Positions 8,537 through 17,310 of a stretch of 64,000 nucleotides of DNA are shown here, one piece after another. Within the stretch, counting starts at the first letter, position 1. Each line of letters starts with the position of its first letter. The notes beneath the pieces were generated by a model, which saw only the letters and a program-made list of their open reading frames with translations, searched no databases and was not told the origin of the DNA. The DNA is from Halomonas sp. LR3S48. GTDB taxonomy: Bacteria; Pseudomonadota; Gammaproteobacteria; Pseudomonadales; Halomonadaceae. The DNA is taken from the NCBI RefSeq assembly GCF_025725665.1, contig NZ_CP107009.1:496001-560000 (forward strand). Reading direction: 5' to 3'. Position numbers and translations under genes: made by a program.

Positions 8537-10027
8537 ATGGCGAAGCCCAATGCCGCCCCGATGACCTTCCTGTGGCACGACTACGAAACCTTCGGCGCCG
8601 ACCCTCGTCGCGACCGGCCCTCGCAGTTCGCCGCGATACGTACTGATGCCGACTTCAATGAGATCGACGAGCCGATCGAACTCTTCTGCAAGCCGGCCGA
8701 TGATTACCTGCCGCACCCGCAAGCGTGCCTGATCACCGGCATCACGCCGCAGCAGGCGCGCCGCCGCGGGGTGCCCGAGGCCGAGTTCGCAGGACGTATC
8801 CATGCGCTGATGAGCGAGCCCGGTACCTGTGCGCTGGGCTACAACAGCCTGCGCTTCGACGATGAAGTGAGCCGCTGCCTGTTCTACCGCAATCTGCTCG
8901 ATCCCTACTCCCGCGAGTGGCAGAACGGCAATTCGCGCTGGGACCTGATCGATGCGGTGAGGGCGTTTCACGCTCTGCGCCCGGCGGGCATCGAGTGGCC
9001 GCGCCGCGAGGATGGCTCGCCCAGCTTCCGGCTCGAGCACCTGACCGCGGCCAACGGCATCGCCCACGAAGGCGCCCATGATGCCGTGGCCGACGTGCGT
9101 GCTACCATCGCCTTGGCGCGGCTGCTGCGGCAGCGCAATCCCCGTCTGTTCGACCATCTGCTGGCGCTGCGCAACAAGCGTGAGGTGGCCAAGCGCCTCG
9201 ACATCACCGGTCGCAAGCCGGTGCTGCACGTGTCGCGTCGCTACCCGGCCAGTCGCGGCTGCAGTGCGCTGGTGATGCCCCTGGCCGAGCACCCCACCAA
9301 CTCCAACGGCGTGATCGTCTACGATCTTTCGGTGGATCCTCAGGCGCTGCTCGAATTGAGCGCCGAGGAGATACGCCAGCGTGTCTTCGTCAGCAGCGAC
9401 GACCTGGCGGAAGGCGAGGAGCGGATTCCACTCAAGGTCATCCACATCAATCGCAGCCCGGTGATCCTGCCCGCCGCGGCGCTCAAGGATGTGGAGGGGC
9501 CACGCCAGGGCGAGTACGGTGAGATCGTCGAGCGCCTGGGGCTCGACCTGGTCGCCTGTCGTGCCAATTGGAAGCGACTCGCGGCGAGCCCCGAGGTGGC
9601 GCGCAAAGTCGCGGAGGTCTTCGCCCAGCCGCCCCCCGAGGGCCCACACGACCCCGACCTGATGCTCTACAGCGGCGGTTTCTTCTCGCCTACCGATCGC
9701 CAACAGATGGAACGGGTGCGCGCAACGGCGCCCTGGGACCTGGTGGATACCAGATTCGCCTTTCAGGACCCCCGCCTGGAGGAGATGCTGTTCCGTTATC
9801 GCGCACGCAACTACCCCGATACCCTCAGTGGTGAAGAGCAGGCGCGCTGGGAGTCTTACCGTTGGGAGCGCATGAACGACGGCGCCGTGGCCGGGTTCAC
9901 GCTGAAGGACTTCGCCCGCGAGATCGAGCGCCTCAACCAGGTTGCCCTGAGCGACCGTGACCGCCTGATTCTCGAGGAGCTCGTCATGCATGTGGAGGCA
10001 ATGATGCCGGCACAGGCCTTCGGCTGA
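8537..10027 (+). CDS. sbcB: Exodeoxyribonuclease I
   Basis: A 3' to 5' single-strand DNA exonuclease involved in recombination and mismatch repair. The ExoI motif TFLWHDYETFG places the metal ligands Asp15 and Glu17 exactly as in E. coli. The DnaQ-fold domain continues with LITGITPQQA, GYNSLRFDDEV and HDAVADVRATIALARLL, followed by the SH3-like and helical domains, for 496 residues in all. The ATG at 8537 was chosen because AGGAG lies 11 bases upstream; an in-frame GTG at 8501 would add 12 unconserved residues. Confidence 0.96.
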   Translation: MAKPNAAPMTFLWHDYETFGADPRRDRPSQFAAIRTDADFNEIDEPIELFCKPADDYLPHPQACLITGITPQQARRRGVPEAEFAGRIHALMSEPGTCALGYNSLRFDDEVSRCLFYRNLLDPYSREWQNGNSRWDLIDAVRAFHALRPAGIEWPRREDGSPSFRLEHLTAANGIAHEGAHDAVADVRATIALARLLRQRNPRLFDHLLALRNKREVAKRLDITGRKPVLHVSRRYPASRGCSALVMPLAEHPTNSNGVIVYDLSVDPQALLELSAEEIRQRVFVSSDDLAEGEERIPLKVIHINRSPVILPAAALKDVEGPRQGEYGEIVERLGLDLVACRANWKRLAASPEVARKVAEVFAQPPPEGPHDPDLMLYSGGFFSPTDRQQMERVRATAPWDLVDTRFAFQDPRLEEMLFRYRARNYPDTLSGEEQARWESYRWERMNDGAVAGFTLKDFAREIERLNQVALSDRDRLILEELVMHVEAMMPAQAFG

Positions 10028-10047
10028 CGGCAGAACGTAACACGACC

Positions 10048-10075
10048 GCGCCCGGCCATTGGCCGGGCGCTTTGG
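10048..10075 (+). terminator. Terminator between sbcB and the pitrilysin gene
   Basis: A perfect 10-bp GC-rich stem (10048-10057 with 10061-10070) with an ATT loop is followed by TTTGG. It lies between convergent genes. Confidence 0.7.
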
Positions 10076-10085
10076 TATGGGGCAT

Positions 10086-12968
10086 TCAGTCGTCGGCTTC
10101 GGGCAGCGGCTGCAGGTGCCGGCTCAGGGCCGCCACATCGCTGGGTTCGTCACCGGGGTCATAGGCAACGATGGCACTGGGCGACTCGATCAGCTCAGGC
10201 CAGACATCGTGCAGGTCGTCGGCAGTAACGGCAAGCACGCGCTGCGCCAGGCGCTCGCGACGGTCGAATTCGGTATCGCCGAATGAGAGCGCACGCCACA
10301 GGCGGTTGGTCTGCCCCGACAGGCTGGTGTCGCGTTGCAGCAGGCTGTCGTGCACGGCCTGGCGGTAGGGGGCCAGGTCGGCATCGTCCATCTCCGCCAG
10401 GCGCTGGCCGAACGCCTCGAGAAAGGCGTCGATATGGGTCTGGATCTCGTCACTCCGGGCATCGGGTGATTGAACCAGCAGGCTCAGCCCTGGCGCGTCG
10501 AGCAGCGGCGAATAGCCGGCGCTGACCACATAGCCGAGCTGCTCCTCGGTGCGCAGACGCTGATAGAAGGGCGTGTCGATCACCTGTCCCAGCACCGAAA
10601 GGCGCGCCTGGGCGTCGAGTGAGCGGTCGCTGCCCTGCAGATAACGCAGTACCAGCGACTCCTCGCGGGTGGTCAGCGGATGCAGGGTAGGCAGTGCATC
10701 GTCGATGCGCAGCGGTGTCAGGTCGGGGATCGCCTCCTTAGGCAGTGTGGGCGCAAGCATCTCGGCCACGAGCTGTCCTTCGCGCCGGGCCAGTTCGGCA
10801 TCGAGATTGCCGATGGCGAGTGCCTGCAGGCGAAGCTCGCCGAGGAACTCCTGACGGAAATCGCGCAGGTCGTCCACCGTCAGTTCGCGACTGGCCTCCA
10901 ATAGGCTCTGAGTCGGCCAGTGGGGGCGCATCAGGGCCTCGGCCAGGGTGCGGTGTCCTTGGCGGAACAGGGCTGCCTGGGGGGCATTGCGCCATTCGCG
11001 CTGCAGGCGGTAGCGCACGCGCTCGAAGCTCGCCTCATCGATGTCACCCTCGAGCAACTGCTCGAGGGTGCGGCGCATGACCCGGTCCTGGCGGTCGCGC
11101 CAACCCGAGAAGGCCAGAGTGATGCCTCGTGCATGGGCATATGCCTCGGCATCGTGCCCGGCCAGGCGCGCAGCATAGAACTCCTCGTTGAGGCTGTCGT
11201 CCAGCCAGCCGGCCAGCAAGTCGGCCAGTACGGCATGGTGCGGGTCGCTGCTGGCGGCGGGATTCTGCAGGCTGAAGCGCCACTCCACCTTGGGTGTGTT
11301 GAAACTGGCTTCCGCCATGTGCCACAGCTCGAAGCCGGGTGCTTCCAGCAACTGCTCGGGGCGTTCGTCCTGCTCTTCGAGAAGGGCCAGGTCCTCGGCG
11401 ATGAAGGGGTTGGAGCCGGGTAGGGCAAGGCCCGTCAGCGGTTGGGCAGAGGCGCCTGAGGGTTCGATCTCACGCCAAGGGGTGTCGAACCAGGGTGAGG
11501 TGCGCTCGCCCTCCACATCAGGGCCGCTGTAGACACGCAGCAGCGACTCGGGGCGCAGGGCGTCGAGATATTCCGCGACCAGTTCGGGCTCGAAGCCGTC
11601 CATGCGGTAGGCGGCGTACTGTACGTCTTCCATCGGGAAGCGGGCCAGATTCATGGCCAGGCGCATGGCGCTCTGCAACGTCGAGCCATGCTGCTGGAAG
11701 CGGAACTGCTGTTCGGCAAGCTGGGCCTGCTCGGCGTAGCGCCACTCCTCCAAGCCCTGCTCGCGGATCTGCTCGATGGCGGCGAACAGTGTGGCTTCGA
11801 TCTCGTCGATACGCTCGGCACCGGCGGGCGTCAGGCTGATGCTGACGGTGAACAGCGCGTGGCGTTCGTCACCGCGCCCCACGCCGGCGGACAATCCGTC
11901 GGCCAGCCCCGCTTCGCGCAGAACGGCGAACAGACTGCCCTCGCCCTCATGGCCCAGCAGGTGCGCAAGAAGGTCGGCAGGCTTGTGCCGATAGTGCTGG
12001 ATGGGGTCGGGCACCGGGAACATGAAGCTCACCTGGCGGCTGTCGCGTACCGATTGCAATTCCACCTTGCGCGGCAGGCTTCCCTCCCGTACCAGCGGTT
12101 CCTCGATGACCGGGCGTTCCAGGCCACGGTCGGCAATGGCGGCGAAGCGCTCGGCCACCATCGCCTCCAGTTCGTCCAGTGGCTGCGGTGCCACCAGCGC
12201 CAGGTGCATCACATTGGCATCGTAGTGGCGTTCGTAGAAATCGATTACCCGTTCACGCAGGCTGGGTTCGCCTTCGGGGCGGTCCGCCAACGTCTCGCGG
12301 CTGCCCACGGAGAAGCCGGTGGTGGGATTGTCGGCATTGAGCACCTGGTTGAGTACGTCGTTCTCGCGCCGACCGTCGTCTCGGATGCGCGACATGTACT
12401 CGGAGTGCACGATATTTCGCTCACTTTCGAGCTTCTCGGCGTTGAACAGAGGAGAGAGAAAGAACTCGCTGAAGCGATCCAGCGCGCCGGGCAGCGCTTC
12501 GGGCTCGATGTCGAAGAAGTAGTTGGTGTCCTGCGGAGCGGTGAAGGCGTTATGACTACCGCCGTGACGTTGCAGGTAGTCCTGATAGGCATCGGCCTCG
12601 GGAAACGGCTCAGTGCCGAGGAACAGCATGTGCTCGAGGAAATGCGCAAGCCCCGCCAGGTCATCGGGATCCTGGGCGCTGCCCACGCCGACGTTCATCG
12701 AGGCCGCCGCTCGGTCGGCTTCGGGGTCGCTGACGAGCAGGGCGGTGAGGCCGTTGTCGAGCCGCAACACGCGATAGTCACGGCTGTCGTGGGGGCTGAC
12801 GTGGGGAAGCACGACCTCATCGACCGCCTCTTCGACGGCGGTATCGTCAGGCGGCTGGGCCTGTGCGAGGCTGGTCACCAGGAAGCCGGCCAGCAGCAGG
12901 CGTGCAAGCCCAGGCCGCGAGTCTCGACGGCCTGGGCAATGCAGGGGCGGGCGGGGCTTGAGCATCAT
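10086..12968 (-). CDS. ptrA: Periplasmic insulinase-family metalloprotease (pitrilysin)
   Basis: An M16 zinc protease, probably degrading small peptides in the periplasm. The 960 residues match the four-domain E. coli protease III length (962). The N-terminus has a basic stretch followed by a hydrophobic segment and an AQA cleavage site near residue 36, as in a signal peptide. The inverted zinc motif HFLEH is at 109-113, with the third ligand in NIVHSEY about 75 residues later. The inactive C-terminal half contains RLRTEEQLGYVVSAGY. Two adjacent ATGs (12968 and 12965) follow AGGAG, and the second has the better spacing. It lies 5 bases after the SRAP-like gene and is almost certainly co-transcribed with it. 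Confidence 0.93.
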   Translation of the reverse strand: MMLKPRPPLHCPGRRDSRPGLARLLLAGFLVTSLAQAQPPDDTAVEEAVDEVVLPHVSPHDSRDYRVLRLDNGLTALLVSDPEADRAAASMNVGVGSAQDPDDLAGLAHFLEHMLFLGTEPFPEADAYQDYLQRHGGSHNAFTAPQDTNYFFDIEPEALPGALDRFSEFFLSPLFNAEKLESERNIVHSEYMSRIRDDGRRENDVLNQVLNADNPTTGFSVGSRETLADRPEGEPSLRERVIDFYERHYDANVMHLALVAPQPLDELEAMVAERFAAIADRGLERPVIEEPLVREGSLPRKVELQSVRDSRQVSFMFPVPDPIQHYRHKPADLLAHLLGHEGEGSLFAVLREAGLADGLSAGVGRGDERHALFTVSISLTPAGAERIDEIEATLFAAIEQIREQGLEEWRYAEQAQLAEQQFRFQQHGSTLQSAMRLAMNLARFPMEDVQYAAYRMDGFEPELVAEYLDALRPESLLRVYSGPDVEGERTSPWFDTPWREIEPSGASAQPLTGLALPGSNPFIAEDLALLEEQDERPEQLLEAPGFELWHMAEASFNTPKVEWRFSLQNPAASSDPHHAVLADLLAGWLDDSLNEEFYAARLAGHDAEAYAHARGITLAFSGWRDRQDRVMRRTLEQLLEGDIDEASFERVRYRLQREWRNAPQAALFRQGHRTLAEALMRPHWPTQSLLEASRELTVDDLRDFRQEFLGELRLQALAIGNLDAELARREGQLVAEMLAPTLPKEAIPDLTPLRIDDALPTLHPLTTREESLVLRYLQGSDRSLDAQARLSVLGQVIDTPFYQRLRTEEQLGYVVSAGYSPLLDAPGLSLLVQSPDARSDEIQTHIDAFLEAFGQRLAEMDDADLAPYRQAVHDSLLQRDTSLSGQTNRLWRALSFGDTEFDRRERLAQRVLAVTADDLHDVWPELIESPSAIVAYDPGDEPSDVAALSRHLQPLPEADD

Positions 12969-12973
12969 CTCTC

Positions 12974-13648
12974 CTATTCGTTCCAGCGCAGCATGGGGCC
13001 CGTCGGATGGGCGCAGGCGGGGTCCTGGTTGGCAGGGTCATTCACCCTTCTTGATACCGGAAAGGCGCCCAACAGTTCCCGAGGGGCGTGACGCAACAGC
13101 GAACGAGCGGTTTCCGGTGGGGTGTTCGGATCGAGCCAGCGCATGGCATCGGCGGCATCGATCAGCGCCGGCAGTCGGTCGCTGAGCGGCGCCATGAAAT
13201 CGCTGGTCGGCACCGTCACCAGCGCCATCGAATCGGCATATTCGGTCGGGGTCGTGTGGTAGCGACACCAGATGGCGGCCAGCAGCATCGGGCTCCGATC
13301 GATGTGGGTCACCAGGAAAGGCTGCTTGAAGCGCGGCTGCGTTTTCCAGACATAGACGCCCCCCGCCGGTACCAGGCTACGGCGGGCGATAAAGGCGTCG
13401 CGGAACATGGGGCGGGCCTCGAGCGACTCGGCCCGAGCACAGTGGGGTGCGTGATCGAACACGGCCAGCCAGGAGGGCGTCAGCCCCCAGAAGACCTGGG
13501 TCAGGCTGGCGCGGCCCGCTTCCAGCCGAATGTGTGAAACCTGATGCCTTGGCGCCAGGTTGACGGCGGTCAGCAGAGGGGTCTCCTGGCGAAGTTCGGG
13601 CAGCAGTCGAGCCATGTCGAGTGGCGGAATGTAGAGGCGGCCGGCCAT
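12974..13648 (-). CDS. SRAP/YedK-fold protein lacking all catalytic residues
   Basis: The fold is recognisable: MxGR at the start, NLAPRHQV, VFWGLTPSWL, MFRDAFIARRSLVPAGGVY and FPVSRRVND follow the order of SRAP proteins such as YedK, HMCES and YoqW. In YedK, Cys2 crosslinks abasic DNA and Asn75, Glu105 and His160 complete the active site. Here those positions read Ala2, Cys70 (CARAES in place of NARxET), Val100 (GVYVWK in place of GFYEWK) and Ser156 (PLSDRLP in place of IHDRxP). The start is secure, with GGAG five bases before the ATG, so Ala2 is genuine. It is first in an operon with the pitrilysin gene. Crosslinking and peptidase activity are very unlikely; DNA binding or an adaptor role is possible. 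Confidence 0.85.
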   Translation of the reverse strand: MAGRLYIPPLDMARLLPELRQETPLLTAVNLAPRHQVSHIRLEAGRASLTQVFWGLTPSWLAVFDHAPHCARAESLEARPMFRDAFIARRSLVPAGGVYVWKTQPRFKQPFLVTHIDRSPMLLAAIWCRYHTTPTEYADSMALVTVPTSDFMAPLSDRLPALIDAADAMRWLDPNTPPETARSLLRHAPRELLGAFPVSRRVNDPANQDPACAHPTGPMLRWNE

Positions 13649-13807
13649 GGAGTCTCCGGGTGACGGAATGGCGTCAGGTTAGCCAAGCCGAAGAAAACAG
13701 AAAAGGGTTGGTCTGCAATGGTCGAAAACAGTGTTCGATGTGCGCTATCCTAAGCTACCGAGCGAAGCCCTGTCGCCCGTGATGTGAAACCTCCTGCGAG
13801 GAACTCG

Positions 13808-14425
13808 ATGGCTCGTCCCCGACAGCATGCGCCCGAAGCACTCCATGCCCAGGTCATGGCTGCATGCGATGACTGGCTGCAGGATAACCCTGTGCATGCA
13901 CTCTCGCTGCGCGCCCTGGCGCGCGAGGTAGGCTGTGCGCCGAGTACGCTGCTCAAGCTCTACGGCAGTTTCGGCAACCTGCTTCAGCATGTGAACATCG
14001 AGACCCTGGCAAGGTTGCGCATGGTCATCGAACCGTTGACCCAGGGGGCGGAGCCCGAAAGGCAGATGCGTGCCCTGGCCTTGGCCTACTGGCAGTTCGC
14101 GCAGCGCGAGCCGTTTCGCTGGCAGCTGTTGTTCGACTATCCGCTGGCCCAGGAGGGGGAACTCGACCAGCGCCAGTCCGATATGATCGAGGCGCTGTTC
14201 CTGCGCGTCGAGAAGAGCCTCAAGGAGTACCAGCCGGCGCTCGGCGATCTGGAGGCCAGGCGCCTCGGGCGCACCCTGTGGGGCAGCGTGCATGGCCTGG
14301 TGCAGTTGGGTCTCAATGAGCGCCTGGGCTACTGGCAGGGACAGCAGCTCGAAGTGCCGGAGCTGCTCGACCAACTGCTCTACACCATCCTCGCCGGCCT
14401 GAAGCACAGGTCCGATATCGCGTGA
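13808..14425 (+). CDS. TetR-family transcriptional regulator
   Basis: A 205-residue one-component regulator. The N-terminal helix-turn-helix is SLRALAREVGCAPSTLLKLYGSFGNLLQHVN, where LLKLYGSFGNL replaces the usual LYRHFGSKEAL. The C-terminal part is a TetR ligand-binding helical domain (WGSVHGLVQLGL). ATG at 13808 follows GAGGAA at good spacing; a GTG at 13784 is less likely. It ends in a GTGA overlap with the acyltransferase gene, so it may control phospholipid acyl transfer in response to a lipid or acyl-CoA ligand. That role is inferred from linkage. Confidence 0.85.
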   Translation: MARPRQHAPEALHAQVMAACDDWLQDNPVHALSLRALAREVGCAPSTLLKLYGSFGNLLQHVNIETLARLRMVIEPLTQGAEPERQMRALALAYWQFAQREPFRWQLLFDYPLAQEGELDQRQSDMIEALFLRVEKSLKEYQPALGDLEARRLGRTLWGSVHGLVQLGLNERLGYWQGQQLEVPELLDQLLYTILAGLKHRSDIA

Positions 14426-15147
14426 CGCTCGTGCTGTACGGGGTGTTCGGCTCCCTGTTGCTGCTCGGGAGCTGGCGTGTGGCTCGTGCGCCGCGGCCGT
14501 TCATTCGCTTTCTCATCTTCCTGTTGGTCCACTGCTGTTATCGGCTGCGCCTGCGTGGGCGTGATTTCATCCCGGCCAGTGGGGCCGCAGTGGTGGTATG
14601 CAACCATGTCAGCTTCATGGATGCGCTGGTCATGGGAGGGGCCAGCCCGCGCCCGTTGCGCTTCCTGATGGACCGGCCGATCTACGAGTCGCCCTGGCTC
14701 AACTGGCTGTTTCGTCTGGTGGGGGCGATCCCGGTGGAGTCCGACCGGCGCGATCCCGGCAGCGTGCGACGCGCCCTGGAGGAAGTCAGTCGGGCGCTAC
14801 GCAGTGGTGAAGTGGTCATGCTTTTTCCCGAGGGGCGACTGACGCCAGATGGCGAGGTGCAGGCCTTTCGCCGTGGACTCGAGACGATTCTGGCGCGCGA
14901 TCCGGTGCCGGTGATCCCCGCCGGGCTGTCCGGCCTGTGGGGCTCGTGGACCTCTCATCGCGATGGGCCGGCGCTATCCAGGGGGCCGCGCCGTTTTCGT
15001 GCCAGGGTGGCGCTCTACTTCGGCAAGCCGATTCCGCCCAGGCTGGCGCGTCGTGACCTGCTGGAGGCGCGCGTGCGGGCGCTCAAGGCCGAGGCCGATG
15101 GCTGGGCCTGCCCGCTCGAGATGCCCTCCCCGCCACGGCGACGCTGA
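14422..15147 (+). CDS. 1-acyl-glycerol-3-phosphate acyltransferase family (PlsC-like)
   Basis: A membrane-bound acyltransferase of the PlsC superfamily, likely acylating lysophospholipids or related lipids. An N-terminal membrane helix (LVLYGVFGSLLLLGSW) and a second hydrophobic stretch precede the NHVSFMD block (HX4D catalytic motif, about residue 61) and the FPEGRLTPDG block that binds the phosphate. Then come VIPAGLSGLWGSW and a basic tail. Length is 241. It starts with GTG in the GTGA overlap with the TetR gene and ends base to base against the convergent corB-like gene. It is probably a second PlsC-type enzyme rather than the essential one, because it is tied to its own regulator. Confidence 0.86.
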   Translation: MTLVLYGVFGSLLLLGSWRVARAPRPFIRFLIFLLVHCCYRLRLRGRDFIPASGAAVVVCNHVSFMDALVMGGASPRPLRFLMDRPIYESPWLNWLFRLVGAIPVESDRRDPGSVRRALEEVSRALRSGEVVMLFPEGRLTPDGEVQAFRRGLETILARDPVPVIPAGLSGLWGSWTSHRDGPALSRGPRRFRARVALYFGKPIPPRLARRDLLEARVRALKAEADGWACPLEMPSPPRRR

Positions 15148-16434
15148 TCACGGCTGACGCTGGCGACCGCTGCGCACCACCTGCCAGCAGCGCGCCGAGG
15201 TGATCAGGTTGTCGCGAACCTCGAGAATCTCCATGCGGACATTGCCTATCTGCAGGCAGGCGGGACCGTCGGGGAAGGCCTCGAGGTGCTCCAGTATCAG
15301 GCCGTTCAGCGTCTTGGGGCCGTCGGTGGTCAGCTTCCAGCCCAGGGCGCGGTTGATGTCGCGAATGTTGGCGGTGCCGTCGATCACGTGGCTGCCGTCT
15401 TCCTGGCGATGGATCTCCTGGTCCTGGCCGGCCACGTCGGTAGTGAACTCGCCGACGATCTCCTCGAGAATGTCTTCCAGCGTGACCAGCCCCTCCACGT
15501 CGCCATATTCATCCACCACGATGCCGATGCGACGCTTCTGCTTCTGGAAGTTGAGCAGTTGGGTGTGCAGCGGGGTCGATTCGGGAATGAAGTAGGGCTC
15601 GCGCGCCTCCTGCACGATCGAAGCCTTGGTTACCTCGTCGCGCGACAGGAAGCGTGCCGCATTGCGCAGATGCAGCATGCCGATGATGTTGTTGATGTCG
15701 CCCTTGAATACCGGCAGGCGGGTATGTTGGCTGGTGCGGATCTGAGCCAGGATGGCCTCAAGTTCGTCGTCGAGGTCGATACCCACCACCTCGTGGCGCG
15801 GCACCATGATGTCGTTGACCGTGACGTTTTCCAGGTCGAGGATCGACAGCAGCATCGCCTGGTGGCGGTGGGGGATCAGCGTGCCCGCTTCGTGCACCAC
15901 GGTGCGCAGTTCGTCGCGGGTCAGGCTGTCCGCGCCGCCTTCGAGGCTCCTGATGCCGACCAGCCTGAGCAGGCCGTTGGAGATGGCGTTGACCAGCCAC
16001 ACCAGCGGATAAAGCACCTTCAGCAGCGGTTCGAGAATCAGCGAGGAGGGATAGGCAACGCGTTCGGGCTTGATCGCCGCGTAGGTCTTGGGGCTGACCT
16101 CGGCGAAGATGAGGATCACGATGGTCAGGATCAGCGGGGCGATTGCCGGACCGGTGACCTCGCCGAAGAAATGAATGGCGAGCACGGTGGCGATGGCAGC
16201 CGCCAGATTGTTGACCAGGTTGTTGCCGATCAGGATTACGCCGATGAGCCGGTCCGGGCGTGCCAGCAGCCTCAGGACCCGACGAGCCCGACTGTCTCCG
16301 CTATTGGCCTCGTGATTCAGCCGATAGCGGTTGATCGACATCATGCCGGTCTCGGAGCTCGAAAAAAAAGCGGAAAGACAGACGAGCAGGAAAAGCAGGC
16401 CGAACAGCAATCCCAGAGGGAAGTCGTCGCTCAA
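15148..16434 (-). CDS. CorB/HlyC-CorC family membrane protein (CNNM-like)
   Basis: A putative magnesium or cobalt transport-associated protein. The N-terminal DUF21 domain has about four membrane segments (LFGLLFLLVCLSAFFSSSETG, RLIGVILIGNNLVNNLAAAIA, LILTIVILIFAEVSPKTYA). A pair of CBS domains follows, with NDIMVPRHEVVGIDLDD and FKGDINNIIGMLHL, then IVVDEYGDVEGLVTLEDILEEIVGE. The C-terminal CorC_HlyC domain follows. At 428 residues it matches E. coli YfjD/CorB. The CcsA-like gene lies 75 bases upstream on the same strand (its stop at 16510), a pairing common near ffh. Confidence 0.9.
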   Translation of the reverse strand: MSDDFPLGLLFGLLFLLVCLSAFFSSSETGMMSINRYRLNHEANSGDSRARRVLRLLARPDRLIGVILIGNNLVNNLAAAIATVLAIHFFGEVTGPAIAPLILTIVILIFAEVSPKTYAAIKPERVAYPSSLILEPLLKVLYPLVWLVNAISNGLLRLVGIRSLEGGADSLTRDELRTVVHEAGTLIPHRHQAMLLSILDLENVTVNDIMVPRHEVVGIDLDDELEAILAQIRTSQHTRLPVFKGDINNIIGMLHLRNAARFLSRDEVTKASIVQEAREPYFIPESTPLHTQLLNFQKQKRRIGIVVDEYGDVEGLVTLEDILEEIVGEFTTDVAGQDQEIHRQEDGSHVIDGTANIRDINRALGWKLTTDGPKTLNGLILEHLEAFPDGPACLQIGNVRMEILEVRDNLITSARCWQVVRSGRQRQP

Positions 16435-16509
16435 GGTCGTAGGATCCTCACTAGCGTGTCAGCCCCGTTTGTAGGGATTCGGTTCGGCAGTGTCAAGGCG
16501 ACTTCCGAT

Positions 16510-17310
16510 TCAGGTGCGATTGAGGATGATCTCCAGCACGAACTTGCTGCCGAAATAAGCCAGCAGCAGTACGGCGCAGCCGCCCAGCGTCCAGCGTACG
16601 GCACGCATGCCACGCCAGCCAAGTACATGATGGCTGATCAGCAGGATGGCGAATATCACCCAGGCGGCAAGCGACAGGATAGTCTTGTGGGCCAGGTGTT
16701 GGGCGAACATGCTTTCAACGAACAGGAAGCCGCTGAAAATCGACAGGGTGAGCAGCGCCATGCCGGCCCAGATCAATTCGAACAGCACCCGCTCCATGGT
16801 GGTCAGCGGCGGCAGCACCTGCACCATGCCGCGGGTGTGATGATGGCGCAAAGCCTGATTCTGAAGCCCCAGCAGTATGGCCTGGCAGGCGGCGATGAAG
16901 AGTATGCCGAAAGCCAGCGCTGAACTCATGGCATGCAAGGCGATACCCGGTGTCATGCCACCGGTGCGTTCCGGACTCGGCAGGCCGACTGCCAGCAGCA
17001 GCGCCAGGCCAGATACCGGGAACAGGGCCACGGCCACGCTCAGTACCGGCTTGGCCAGGCTCACGCTGAGCAGCAGGATGACCATGATGGCGGTCAACAC
17101 CACCGCGCTGGTCGAAAGGCCGGGCATCAGGCCGGGGCTCTGGTCGATCAATTGGAAGGCCACGGGCAGGTGGAACAGCAGGCCCAGCAGGCCCAGGACG
17201 CGAACCAGGGCGGGACGCTGCGGCACGCGCCGAAGCAGCGTGAGGCCTTGCCAGGAAGCTGCGCCCAGGTAAAGGATGAGGGCCATGATGGCCAGAGGAA
17301 GCGCCTGCAT
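16510..17310 (-). CDS. Inner-membrane CcsA/YpjD-like cytochrome c assembly family protein
   Basis: A 266-residue protein of about eight membrane helices belonging to the CcsA/CcmC/YpjD superfamily of haem-handling proteins. The C-terminal half has the family pattern with conserved histidines, in FAQHLAHKTILSLAAWVIFAILL and SHHVLGWRG, as well as PGIALHAMSSALAFGILF. The ATG at 17310 (MQALPLAIMALILYLG) puts the first helix at the N-terminus; a longer frame to 17388 has a hydrophilic extension that looks non-coding. Placement next to ffh and corB is a known gammaproteobacterial arrangement. The specific function is unproven. Confidence 0.85.
   Translation of the reverse strand: MQALPLAIMALILYLGAASWQGLTLLRRVPQRPALVRVLGLLGLLFHLPVAFQLIDQSPGLMPGLSTSAVVLTAIMVILLLSVSLAKPVLSVAVALFPVSGLALLLAVGLPSPERTGGMTPGIALHAMSSALAFGILFIAACQAILLGLQNQALRHHHTRGMVQVLPPLTTMERVLFELIWAGMALLTLSIFSGFLFVESMFAQHLAHKTILSLAAWVIFAILLISHHVLGWRGMRAVRWTLGGCAVLLLAYFGSKFVLEIILNRT

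Noticed and set aside
8519..9991. A 490-codon minus-strand frame opposite sbcB
   Set aside because: Shadow of the exonuclease I gene; low-complexity Arg/Gln/Gly composition.
13038..13648. Calling the SRAP-like gene an active abasic-site crosslinking enzyme
   Set aside because: Residue 2 is Ala and not Cys, and the other three catalytic positions are also replaced, so the usual product name would mislead.
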